In this document: positions 14,799 through 22,900 of the stretch, piece after piece | Layout: every line of letters begins with the position of its first letter | How positions within the stretch are numbered: the first letter of the stretch is position 1 | Assembly (NCBI GenBank): GCA_002500765.1 | Contig: DLSX01000008.1 | Span: 1-23,679 of the forward strand | DNA from: Neorhizobium sp. UBA7851 | GTDB taxonomy: Bacteria > Pseudomonadota > Alphaproteobacteria > Rhizobiales > Rhizobiaceae | Reading direction: 5' to 3' | DNA length: 23,679 nt | Translations under genes and position numbers: made by a program | The notes under the pieces: generated by a model | Seen by the model: the letters and a program-made list of their open reading frames with translations, nothing else | Databases searched by the model: none | What the model was told of the DNA's origin: nothing

Positions 14799-16145
14799 TC
14801 ACGTCTGCTCGAGCGGAAGCATGACCCGCGCCACAAGTCCGTTGGGTTGACGATCGAGCAGAACCAGTTTTCCGTGATGCGCCTGAATGATTTCGGCAAC
14901 GATGGAAAGGCCGAGACCGAACCCGGTTTCGGTATCCTGACGCGCTGTATCCAGCTTGAAGAAAGGCTCAAGCACACGGCTGCGGTATTCCGCAGGAATG
15001 CCCGGTCCGTCATCAATGATGTCGATGATCGCCTGACCATCGGCTGAACTGAGTTCGACATTCACATGCGTGCCGAATTTTACGGCGTTCTCGCACAGAT
15101 TGGTAATCGCACGCGTAAGCGCCAGCGGCTTGAAGTTGGTGACCATGCGCGCCGGGCCGCTATATTGCACGTCATTGCCCATATCGGTGAATTCGTCGCA
15201 GACCGTCTGCAGCACGGAAGCCAGATCTGCGCGCTGCGAGACCTCCCGCTGGTAGTTGTCGCGAAGGTAACCGAGGCTCTCCTTCAACAGCCTGTCGATA
15301 CGCTCTATATCTCCCAGCAGCCCCTCTTTGATCTCTTCCTCTTTCACCCGTTCGGCGCGCAGCCGCATGCGCGTCAGGGGTGTTCTCAGGTCGTGGCTTA
15401 TGCCGCGCAGCATCCGCGTCCGGGATTCGACCATGGTCGATATCCGCCGCTGCATGCCGTTCAGCGCCCGGGCCAGCGTCACGATCTCGACGCTTCCGCT
15501 TTCTTCGAAAATTGCCGGCCCGAGAGAGATGTCGGCCCTAGCCGCAGCTGAAGCAATACGGCGCAAAGGACTGGTGAGCGCGCGAACCGCAAAGACGGAA
15601 AAGAGAATAATAAGCGTGGCCGTGGCGACGAGATAATTCGAGCCGAACCTCAATGCGTCGAGACGCAGAAAATTCTCTGGCGGCAATTCCATGACGAGAA
15701 GCGTTTCATCATCAATTTTCGCGGCGATCACCCGCTTGCCGTCGACGAATGTTCGCCAGCCACCATACGGGATTGGACGATCCTCCGGCGGCAGAAGACG
15801 ATCGACGATCACCTGAAGAAATGGCTCCTCAGGCGAGGACGTGGCGACATTATCGAAATATGAGAGTGGACGCAGGCCAAGATGCAGGCCACCGCGATTG
15901 GCGGCCATCATTACGGCTGCTCTCTCGTCAGGAGTTGCAGGCGTCAGGACGGACGCAATGACGGAAACACTCCCGGACATACTCTCCAGATCGGGGACAC
16001 TGTAGTCGTTGCTTACCCAACTCTCCAAAGTCGAACCGACGATGAAAGCGATGATCAGGCAGGCGAAGATGACTGCGGTGATCTGGCCATGAATGGTCGA
16101 AAACAACTGGGAGATCCGAAATCCCAAAGCGCCCCCTTGGGCCAC
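14799..16145 (-). CDS. Sensor histidine kinase (EnvZ-like, HAMP)
   Basis: A 448-residue membrane histidine kinase. Membrane helix 1 spans about residues 22-40 (ITAVIFACLIIAFIVGS), a ~130-residue periplasmic sensor follows, helix 2 is about 168-190, then a HAMP region (SPLRRIASAAARADISLGP). The H-box GISHDLRTPLTRMRLR carries His251, the N-box is NLCENAVKFG (Asn353), and the ATP lid glycines are DDGPGIP (379-384) and TGFGLGLSI. The probable partner is the OmpR-type regulator at 17291-18013, on the same strand but separated by the outer-membrane protein gene on the other strand. The chosen start is a GTG at 16145 with a modest upstream GGGCAAG; the exact start is uncertain. A 16-bp element shared with the other two promoters lies 82-97 bases upstream of the start. 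The signal sensed is unknown, likely envelope-related. Confidence 0.9.
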   Translation of the reverse strand: MAQGGALGFRISQLFSTIHGQITAVIFACLIIAFIVGSTLESWVSNDYSVPDLESMSGSVSVIASVLTPATPDERAAVMMAANRGGLHLGLRPLSYFDNVATSSPEEPFLQVIVDRLLPPEDRPIPYGGWRTFVDGKRVIAAKIDDETLLVMELPPENFLRLDALRFGSNYLVATATLIILFSVFAVRALTSPLRRIASAAARADISLGPAIFEESGSVEIVTLARALNGMQRRISTMVESRTRMLRGISHDLRTPLTRMRLRAERVKEEEIKEGLLGDIERIDRLLKESLGYLRDNYQREVSQRADLASVLQTVCDEFTDMGNDVQYSGPARMVTNFKPLALTRAITNLCENAVKFGTHVNVELSSADGQAIIDIIDDGPGIPAEYRSRVLEPFFKLDTARQDTETGFGLGLSIVAEIIQAHHGKLVLLDRQPNGLVARVMLPLEQT

Positions 16146-16226
16146 CTTGCCCGATGAAAACCGCGATGCGGCCCCTGCCGCGAGCCCATCTCCGCTTCAG
16201 GATAAAGCCTTCGATCGAAAAACGAA

Positions 16227-16242
16227 ATTAAGTTTTGTGTCG
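16227..16242 (-). promoter_or_regulatory. Shared 16-bp element upstream of the histidine kinase
   Basis: Minus strand CGACACAAAACTTAAT, matching the response-regulator copy (18082-18097) at 14 of 16 positions and including an identical 12-base core ACAAAACTTAAT. It is oriented toward the kinase gene, 82 bases before its start. Confidence 0.5.
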
Positions 16243-16261
16243 ATCACTCTGCGCCTCTTGC

Positions 16262-16287
16262 CGCAACAAAGCGTAACACAAAGACAC
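16262..16287 (+). promoter_or_regulatory. Shared element (plus tandem half-site) upstream of the MipA/OmpV gene
   Basis: Plus strand CGCAACAAAGCGTAAC (16262-16277) matches the response-regulator copy at 13 of 16 positions. A second ACAAAG follows 12 bases after the first (16266-16271 and 16278-16283), the kind of tandem arrangement bound by OmpR-family dimers. It lies about 100 bases before the outer-membrane gene and points toward it. The rest of 16288-16378 shows no gene. Confidence 0.45.
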
Positions 16288-16378
16288 GTTGCTCCCGCTC
16301 CGTCCGTGACAGGACAGATATGTTGCACGCACGGCTCGCCTCTCGAGGTGCTGCCCGTGTCTAATCACTGGAGCACCC

Positions 16379-17227
16379 ATGTCTTTTATCCAACGGACCG
16401 ATCGGCGACTTCTCGCAAGCGCCCTATACGTTACGCTCGCGATCGCCGGCACCGCTTCGACCGCACTTGCCGCCGATGCGAGCCAGTCTGCACAAACCCC
16501 TGAACCGCCATTCGACCAGGAGCGGTTCAACAACGAAAAACCGGAGCGCAACTGGAGCCTCATCGTCGGTGCCGGCGGGATCTACGAGCCCGAATATGAA
16601 GGCAGCGGCGATTTCAAGATCCAGCCCGTGCCATTCATCGTCTTCACCTATGGCGAATGGCTGGAAATCGATCCGCGCGGCATAACGATAACCGCGCTGC
16701 GCCATGACGGCTTCGCACTCGCGGCAAAGGTCGGCTACGAAGGCGGGCGCGACGACGACGACGCGGATCGCCTTGACGGACTGGGCGACATCGATTTCGC
16801 AGCCACTGTCGGCGCCAAGGCCTCCTACAACTGGAACGGTTTCGAGATCTATGCCGCCGTCGACCAGACGATCAGTGGCAGCGAGAGCCTGATCGGCACA
16901 TTCGGGGCCGAATACCAGGCGCCGGTTACGGAACGGCTTATTCTCGGCGCGGGCGTCGAGGCCGTGGTCGCCAACGACAAGCATATGCAATCCTATTTCG
17001 GCGTAACCGCTGCCCAGTCGGCCAGATCCGGTCTTTCGGAGTACAAGGCGGAAGCCGGCCTGAAGCGCGTCAACGTTTCGGCCTCTGCAATCTACATGCT
17101 GAGCGAAAACTGGCTCGTCCGTGGCGAGGTCGGCCTCGGCATACTGACGGGCGACGCCGCCGACAGCCCGATCACGGAAGAGAAACTACAGCCCTCCACC
17201 TCGCTGTTCGTCGGATATAAGTTCTGA
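16379..17227 (+). CDS. MipA/OmpV family outer-membrane protein
   Basis: A 282-residue predicted outer-membrane beta-barrel of the MipA/OmpV family. The signal peptide ends STALA-ADAS (cleavage after Ala31). A periplasmic proline-rich linker follows, then alternating amphipathic strands such as NWSLIVGAGGIYEPEYEGSG, FEIYAAVDQTISGS and LILGAGVEAVVAND. The C-terminal SLFVGYKF ends in Phe, the usual outer-membrane insertion signature. GGAG lies a few bases before the ATG. The gene is inserted in opposite orientation between a response regulator and its probable histidine kinase, making it the prime candidate target of that system. Family members have been linked to peptidoglycan-enzyme scaffolding (MipA) and to osmotic or cation response (OmpV); the exact role here is unknown. 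Confidence 0.88.
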   Translation: MSFIQRTDRRLLASALYVTLAIAGTASTALAADASQSAQTPEPPFDQERFNNEKPERNWSLIVGAGGIYEPEYEGSGDFKIQPVPFIVFTYGEWLEIDPRGITITALRHDGFALAAKVGYEGGRDDDDADRLDGLGDIDFAATVGAKASYNWNGFEIYAAVDQTISGSESLIGTFGAEYQAPVTERLILGAGVEAVVANDKHMQSYFGVTAAQSARSGLSEYKAEAGLKRVNVSASAIYMLSENWLVRGEVGLGILTGDAADSPITEEKLQPSTSLFVGYKF

Positions 17228-17254
17228 TCCCAACAGACACGATAAATTATCGAT

Positions 17255-17280
17255 GCCGGGCGACCTGCCCGGCCTCTTCG
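17255..17280. terminator. Hairpin between convergent OMP and response-regulator genes
   Basis: GCCGGGC (17255-17261), loop GACCT, GCCCGGC (17267-17273), then CTCTTCG. A perfect 7-bp GC stem in the 63-base gap between two convergent stops. The T-tract is weak on both sides, so termination efficiency is uncertain. Confidence 0.6.
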
Positions 17281-17290
17281 TTCGCAGGCC

Positions 17291-18013
17291 TCAGGACTGC
17301 TCGACGTTTGCGGTAAACATGTAGCCGCCAAGCCGCACCGTCTGCAAAAGGACGGGCGTCTTCGGATCGGCTTCGATCTTCTGCCTCAGACGGCTGATAT
17401 GAACATCGACGCTGCGTTCGATCGGACCCGCAAGCCCCGTATGGGTAAGCGAAAGAAGTTCTTCGCGCGTGATGACTCGGCCGGGATTACGGCAGAAGGC
17501 CAAAAGCAGGTCGAATTCCGTCGTCGTCACGGCAACCCGCGCGTTGCTCGGATCATGCAACTGGCGACGAAGCGGATCGATCTGCCAACCTTCGAAGCGC
17601 AGCTTCCGCTGCACCGGCGTGTTGACCAGGCCATAGGATGCACGCCGAAGCAGGCTGCGGATACGGGCGACGACTTCGCGAGGGCTGAACGGCTTGGTAA
17701 TATAGTCGTCCGCACCGACCTCGAGCCCGACGATGCGGTCGACCTCTTCCCCCAGCGCGGTCAAAAGGATGATCGGCGTCGTCTTTTCCGAACGGATCCG
17801 CCGGCAGATACTCAGGCCATCCTCGCCCGGCAGCATGACATCCAGGATGATGAGATCGAATTCGTTGCTGCGCAGCAGGGCATTCATCACATGCCCGTCT
17901 TCGGCAACGGTCGCCATCATGCCGTTTTCCTGAATGGCCAGCGCGAGCAGTTTACCGATTTCGGGATCGTCCTCGACAATCAGGATCTTTGCATTGGCTG
18001 AATTTGCTTGCAC
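17291..18013 (-). CDS. OmpR/PhoB-family response regulator
   Basis: A 240-residue two-component regulator. The receiver domain (9-120) has acidic residues at 14-16 (VEDD), the phosphoacceptor Asp58 (LIILDVMLPGEDGL), Thr85 and Lys107 (DDYITKPFSPRE). The C-terminal winged helix (about 140-235) contains VTTTEFDLLLAFCRNPGRVITREEL and the recognition helix region RSVDVHISRLRQKIE, ending with TVRLGGYMFTA. The start is a GTG at 18013 with AAGGA nine bases upstream. It probably pairs with the histidine kinase at 14799-16145 (same strand, with the MipA/OmpV gene lying antiparallel between them). A 16-bp element shared by all three promoters lies 69-84 bases upstream of the start, suggesting autoregulation. 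Confidence 0.93.
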   Translation of the reverse strand: MQANSANAKILIVEDDPEIGKLLALAIQENGMMATVAEDGHVMNALLRSNEFDLIILDVMLPGEDGLSICRRIRSEKTTPIILLTALGEEVDRIVGLEVGADDYITKPFSPREVVARIRSLLRRASYGLVNTPVQRKLRFEGWQIDPLRRQLHDPSNARVAVTTTEFDLLLAFCRNPGRVITREELLSLTHTGLAGPIERSVDVHISRLRQKIEADPKTPVLLQTVRLGGYMFTANVEQS

Positions 18014-18081
18014 GGCTTTTGTCCTTGATCACCTGACTGCACGCGTTTCGCATGCCAATCGGACAGCATATGTTTCGCTTT

Positions 18082-18097
18082 ATTAAGTTTTGTTGCG
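18082..18097 (-). promoter_or_regulatory. Shared 16-bp element upstream of the response regulator
   Basis: Minus strand CGCAACAAAACTTAAT, the best-matched member of three related elements in this window (others at 16227-16242 and 16262-16277). It lies 69 bases before the regulator's GTG start and is oriented toward it. The remainder of 18098-18217 shows no gene. Confidence 0.5.
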
Positions 18098-18217
18098 AAG
18101 CTTGGAAAGCGGCCGGTCGAACAAGCATTTCGGAAAGCCATACCTCAGCAGGCTTCCTCGAAGGACACGCAACAATAAGAAACAAGACGAAATGAACCGG
18201 CCCTGCGGCGAAGCCTA

Positions 18218-18243
18218 GTCTGCCCCGAACATTCGGAGCAGAC
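18218..18243 (+). promoter_or_regulatory. Imperfect palindrome covering the PAP2 ribosome binding site
   Basis: GTCTGC (18218-18223) pairs with GCAGAC (18238-18243), and CCGAA (18225-18229) pairs with TTCGG (18232-18236), with a single C/A mismatch between the two blocks. The 3' arm contains the Shine-Dalgarno GGAG (18235-18238), and the ATG starts 3 bases after the palindrome. It could be an RNA hairpin that hides the ribosome binding site or a DNA operator. Confidence 0.5.
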
Positions 18244-18245
18244 CT

Positions 18246-19016
18246 ATGACGCGATCTACCTCACGCAATAAGCAGACAGGCTTCCACCTCTCCCTCGTAT
18301 TCATGATGACGGTGGTTGCAAGCGCGGTATTCTACCTCAACCCCTCGATCGACATGGCGGTATCGCGGCATTTCTTCGACGGCGAGCAGTTCCCCCTGAG
18401 ACATAACGGATGGCTGCAGACGCTGCGGCAGGCAAATTTCTGGGCGGGTAGTCTGGCCATCAGCGCCTCGATCGCGCTGGTCCTCTCGCGTCGATTGAGG
18501 AATGCGGTCGGCGTCAATCTCGGGCGCTCTCTTGTTCCGCTGATCACCTACGGCGTTGGTGTCGGTGTCATCGTCAACATGTTCCTGAAAGACACTTTCG
18601 GACGGGCAAGGCCACGCGACACATTTGGGCTCGGCGGCGATCAGCCGCTTTCCGCCGCCTGGGAGCTTTCCGAGGCCTGCGCCTCGAACTGCTCCTTCAC
18701 CTCCGGCGAGGCTGCGGGTGCGATGGCGATGCTCTCTCTGATCTATCTCATCCCGGCCGGGCACAGGATCACACGCAGGGTCGCGCAGCTTCTGCTCGGG
18801 ACGCTCGCGGTCTCACTGTCCTTCAACCGTATCCTGTTCGGCGCCCATTATCTTTCCGACGTCATCCTTTCCATGCTGATCATCACCATCGTGATGCTCT
18901 GCGCCGAACTGCTGGCCTGCCAGATCCGGTGGAAAAGGTTTTCTCTGAGAAGAACCCGGCCGCGACTTGCCGGACGCATAAACGCCACTCGCATCGCATT
19001 CATCCGCACTCGATGA
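18246..19016 (+). CDS. PAP2-family membrane phosphatase (lipid phosphatase-like)
   Basis: A 256-residue multi-spanning membrane phosphatase of the type-2 phosphatidic acid phosphatase superfamily. Three active-site blocks are seen: KDTFGRARP (115-123, KxxxxxxRP), SFTSGEAAGAMAM (150-162, at the position of the PSGH motif) and NRILFGAHYLSD (194-205, Rx5HxxxD with the nucleophile His201 and Asp205). In the middle block the usual PSGH histidine is replaced by Glu155. Helices flank these motifs and place the active site on the periplasmic side. A lipid substrate (lipid A phosphate, phosphatidylglycerophosphate or undecaprenyl diphosphate) is plausible, and the acyl carrier protein gene 75 bases downstream hints at lipid metabolism. 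The specific substrate is not determinable. The basic C-terminal tail (SLRRTRPRLAGR) is cytoplasmic by charge. Confidence 0.85.
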   Translation: MTRSTSRNKQTGFHLSLVFMMTVVASAVFYLNPSIDMAVSRHFFDGEQFPLRHNGWLQTLRQANFWAGSLAISASIALVLSRRLRNAVGVNLGRSLVPLITYGVGVGVIVNMFLKDTFGRARPRDTFGLGGDQPLSAAWELSEACASNCSFTSGEAAGAMAMLSLIYLIPAGHRITRRVAQLLLGTLAVSLSFNRILFGAHYLSDVILSMLIITIVMLCAELLACQIRWKRFSLRRTRPRLAGRINATRIAFIRTR

Positions 19017-19091
19017 AAACAGATCGGGACCTGCGGCTCAATCCTGCGGGCGAAAACGCATCCCAACACAAAATCAAAAGAGCTGACGAAT

Positions 19092-19376
19092 ATGCAAACC
19101 CGTCCTCACACCGGTTCTCTCCATCCCATCAGCCAGGACCTGTCCGACAGGGTCAGGGCCGTCATCTCGATCTATCTCGATCTCCCACGGGAGCTTGTCG
19201 TCGAGGAGGCCAGCCTGTCGCACGATCTGGGCGCGGACTCGCTGGAGATCACCGAGATGGTGATGGTCTTCGAGGAGGAATTCGGTTTCAAGATCGACGA
19301 CAATGCGGCCGACCGTTTTCTGACGGTCGGCGACATCGTCAGACATCTGCACCACCTTGTCGGCGTTCAGGATTGA
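19092..19376 (+). CDS. Acyl carrier protein
   Basis: A 94-residue acyl carrier protein. The phosphopantetheine attachment site is LGADSLEITEM with Ser50, followed by the acidic helix II VMVFEEEFGFKIDDNAADRF that docks partner enzymes and FLTVGDIVRHL in helix III-IV. It has an extra ~15-residue N-terminal tail (MQTRPHTGSLHPISQ) relative to housekeeping AcpP, and no fatty-acid synthesis genes are adjacent, so it is probably a specialised ACP rather than AcpP. It follows the PAP2 gene in the same direction after 75 bases and is probably co-transcribed with it. It does not look long enough to be AcpXL with its very-long-chain partner genes, none of which are present. Confidence 0.92.
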   Translation: MQTRPHTGSLHPISQDLSDRVRAVISIYLDLPRELVVEEASLSHDLGADSLEITEMVMVFEEEFGFKIDDNAADRFLTVGDIVRHLHHLVGVQD

Positions 19377-19494
19377 TCGCTTCAAGCAACTTGCTTGCCG
19401 GCCAGACGGCAGCGTCCCGGTGTTTCGAGATCCTCTCTCGGCGATCCGACATTGACGCAAGAACTCAATCTCCAGCCGATAAGGGTGACGCCGA

Positions 19495-19611
19495 ATGGCC
19501 AGAAAAACTCTTTCGCGCCTCATTTTCCAGATGCTGGTATCGATCGCATTAGCCGGCGCCCTTCTGGGTGGCCCTTTTATCCTACTGCTTCTGGTCGACC
19601 GCAGTTACTGA
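19495..19611 (+). CDS. Predicted 38-residue single-pass membrane protein
   Basis: A short reading frame, ATG at 19495 to TGA at 19611, encodes a basic N-terminus (MARKTLSRLIFQ), a long hydrophobic helix from Met13 to about Val34 rich in Leu/Ala/Gly/Ile, and a short polar end (DRSY). AAGGG stands 9 bases upstream of the ATG, a good ribosome binding site. It lies 118 bases after the ACP gene in the same direction. The charge distribution suggests a cytoplasmic N-terminus and periplasmic tail. I do not recognise a family. Support is the ribosome binding site plus the coherent membrane-protein composition; without conservation data it remains a prediction. Confidence 0.5.
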   Translation: MARKTLSRLIFQMLVSIALAGALLGGPFILLLLVDRSY

Positions 19612-19842
19612 AGGCCCGTAGTGATATTCCATGGGCGGCGATAGCTGACCACCAGCACGAGCCCCCCTGTTCCTCACTCTTGAAGCGCGCCATTTTTCCT
19701 CCCGACATGGGAGAGCCTTAAGGCAGACGGCACCACGCAGCCGATGGCCCGGCACCGAACACCCGGCCCCCGTCATTCCTTTCCAGACTTCGCCGCTTAG
19801 CCTTAGCGACCGGTGTTTTGATCAAGCGCAAGGAAAACAGGT
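19612..19842. other. Non-coding stretch between small ORF and RND terminator
   Basis: About 230 bases with no convincing gene on either strand. Short frames here have no ribosome binding site and an atypical composition rich in Arg/Pro/Ser. Nothing else is recognisable apart from scattered short repeats. Confidence 0.5.
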
Positions 19843-19928
19843 GACGGGGCCAGCCTGCGGAAGCTGGCCCCGTCGAAGCGCGCCGAGGGTGGCCTTGGGT
19901 CCTGGGGGAGCCCCGGCTTACGGCGCGC
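19843..19928 (-). terminator. Tandem hairpins downstream of the RND pump gene
   Basis: Directly after the RND stop on the minus strand, GCGCGCCG (19928-19921) pairs with CGGCGCGC (19885-19878), enclosing a smaller GGGG/CCCC hairpin. A second element follows, GACGGGGCCAGC and GCTGGCCCCGTC (19843-19854 with 19863-19874), a perfect 12-bp stem with an 8-base loop, then ACCTGTTTTCC. The U-tract is imperfect, but the stems are very stable and placed where a terminator is expected. Confidence 0.6.
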
Positions 19929-22900
19929 CTATTTCCGGACCTGATCCAGATCCGTTTCAGCCGACTGCAGGAAAGGTCTGAAGATGCGACCGATACGATC
20001 TCCAGCTGCCGAGATGATCAGGTGCAGTGACGGGATGACGATCAGCGACAGGAAGGTGGACACCAGCAATCCGCCAATCACCGCGATTGCCATCGGCGCA
20101 CGAAACTCTCCGCCTTCTCCTATACCAAACGCCGAAGGCAGCATGCCGCCCACCATCGCAAGCGTCGTCATGATGATCGGACGCGCCCGCTCCCGGCAGG
20201 CCTCCACAACCGCTTCGCCGCGGGAAAGACCATGCGCTTCCCGCTCGATGGCGAAATCCACGAGCATGATCGCATTCTTGGTGACGATGCCCATCAGCAT
20301 CAGGATACCGATCACGACGGGTAGCGATATCGGGTATCCGCTGAGAAGGAGGGCCCCAACGACCCCTCCGATGGAGAGCGGCAGCGATGCCAGAATGGTC
20401 CAGGGCGACAACAGACTTTTGAACAGCAGGATGAGGACGATCAGCACCAGCATGATGCCGCCGCCCATGGCAACCGCGAAGCTCTCGAATATCTCGCCTT
20501 CGGTGTCGGAATCGCCGGTCGCCTGCACGCGCACGCCATCGGGCAGGTTCTTGACGCTCTCGAGCTGCATCAGCCGCCCGAGCCCCTGGCCTGACGTCAA
20601 GCCAATCGCCATGTCGGCGCCGATCTCGATCCGGCGCTGACGGTAGAAGCGGTCGATCGCGGCGATCGTTTCGTCAAAGCCGATCGCGGCCACAGCCGAC
20701 AGCGGCAATTGCCCGCCGTTCGCCGCAGGTACGCTCAGAGTTTCAAACACCGGCAAACTGCCCCGCGCGGCCTGATCGAGAACGACGCGGATGGGGACCT
20801 GCCGCGATCCCTCGACGAAATTCGCCAGGCGCGAATCCACATCGCCGATCGTCGAAATCCGCATTGTGCTGGCGATGGCTGCAGTCGAAACACCGAGCGT
20901 TGCCGCCTTTTCGGAATCAACCGTCATGCGCAACTCCGGCCGCATCGCGATATTGTCGCTCGATGGGCCGACGAAACTTTGATCCTTTGCCATCTCGCGC
21001 AGGATCCGGTCGGTCGCTTCCTGAACGGCATCACCGTCACTGCCCAGAACGGAGAAGGATATGTCGCGACCGCCGCGATCATTAAGGAAGCGGAGGCGGG
21101 CATCGGGAATATCGATCAACGCCTTTTCGAGATCCGCTTCTATGTCGAAGGACGATCGGTTCCGCTCGGCCTTGCGCTTAAGGTCGACCGATACGACGGC
21201 ATATCGCACATCCTGCTGGCCGCTCATGCTCGATCCGGCCCGCACCAGCACACCTTCGACCTCCTCGGTTTGACCTATCACGGCCGCGATCCTGTCGGTA
21301 ACCGCGCGGGTCTCGTCGAGGCTCGTGCCTGGCGGCAGTTCCACGGTCAGCGTCAAGCGCCCTGTGTCCTCCTCCGGCAGAAACGTGGTCGGCACCGACA
21401 TCAACGAAATCATCGCCATGCCGAACAGGGCGAAAGCGCCTATCACCGTTGCCCATTTCCAGCGCAGGGCCTGCCGCAACAGGCTCTCGTAGGCGAGCGA
21501 CAATTTCCCTCTCGCCGGCTCGATCGGCGGAGCATTCGTCATGACATAGGCAGCCATGACCGGCGTGATCAGGCGCGCGACGAGAAGCGAGAAGAACACC
21601 GCAATCGCCACGGTCAGCCCGAATTCCCGGAAATAAAGCCCGACCACACCGCTCATCAACCCGACCGGCGCAAAGACCGCGATGATCGTTGCCGATATCG
21701 CGATCACCGCAAGGCCGATTTCGTCGGATGCATCGAGTGCGGCGCGATAGGCGGACTTGCCCATATTGCGGTGCCGGACGACATTTTCGATCTCGACGAT
21801 CGCATCGTCTACAAGAATACCGGTCACCAGCGTGATCGCCAACAGACTGAGAATGTTGAGCGAGAAGCCAAGCAGATCGATCGCAAAGAATGTCGGGATG
21901 ATCGACAATGGCAGGGCGACGGCCGCAACCAGGGTTGCGCGCCAATCACGCAGGAAGAGCAATACGACGATGATCGAGAGGGCTGCGCCCTCAAACAGGG
22001 TATTCATCGCCGACCGATAATTCCCTTGCGTATAGGAAACGGTATCATCGACAATGCTGAAACGAAGGCCGGGATGTCCGAGGCTCAGTTTTTCGATAGC
22101 ACCGGCCACCTCTTGCGCAACGGTGACATCGCTTGCGCCCTGCGAGCGATAGACGGAGAAGCCGACGACATCCGTGCCGTTCAATGTCGCGAACGCACGC
22201 GGCTCGGCAAACGTGTCGCTCACCGTCGCCACATCCGTCAGCCGCACGGAATTTTCACCCGAAAGCGAGAGCCGTGTTTCCGCAAGCCCTGAAACGGTCG
22301 CTGCGGCAGCGGCAGTCGTCAACACCTGCTCGCGGCCTTCCATGTCGCTGCGCCCGCCGGACCGGTCGAGCTGGCTCTCCATGATGGTCTCGTTGACCGC
22401 GTTCACCGAAAGCGACAGCGCCTGCAATCGGTCGGCGTCGAGTTCGACATGGATTTCCCGGTCGACGCCGCCGATGCGCTCGATGCGGCCGACACCGGAA
22501 AGCCCCTGCAGATCGCGTTTCACGGTGTCATCGATGAACCAGGAGGTTTCCGCCAGCGTCATCTCCTGGCTGGAGACGGCATAGGTGACGATGGACTGCG
22601 CCTCTTCCTCGATCCGCTCGATGATCGGCTCGTCGATCGTGCCCGGCAGGTCGCCCCTTATCCTTGCGATCACGTCACGTACATCACTCATCGCGCGATC
22701 GGGTGAAACGAGCCCCAGTTCGAATTCGACCGTGGTGACCGAGCGCCCCTCGCCGATCGTGGAGGAGAGCTCCTTGATGGCCGGAAGCGCGGCGATCGCA
22801 TTTTCGACGAGCCGCGTGACTTCGGTTTCCAGTTCGACGGGCGTGGCACCCGGCTGCTCGACGGTGACCTTCACCGCAGGCGTAATGATTGTCGGGAAAT

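Noticed and set aside
18929..19552. Open frame of 207 codons spanning the PAP2 end, the ACP and beyond
   Set aside because: It overlaps two well-supported genes in another frame and its translation has no domain or membrane pattern.
19395..19721. Open frame of 108 codons after the ACP gene
   Set aside because: No ribosome binding site, no ATG near the beginning, and a Ser/Pro/Arg-rich random-looking translation; the overlapping 38-residue frame is better supported.
20709..22292. Open frame of 527 codons on the plus strand
   Set aside because: Antisense to the RND pump gene and strongly enriched in Arg, His, Gln and Asp; a shadow frame.
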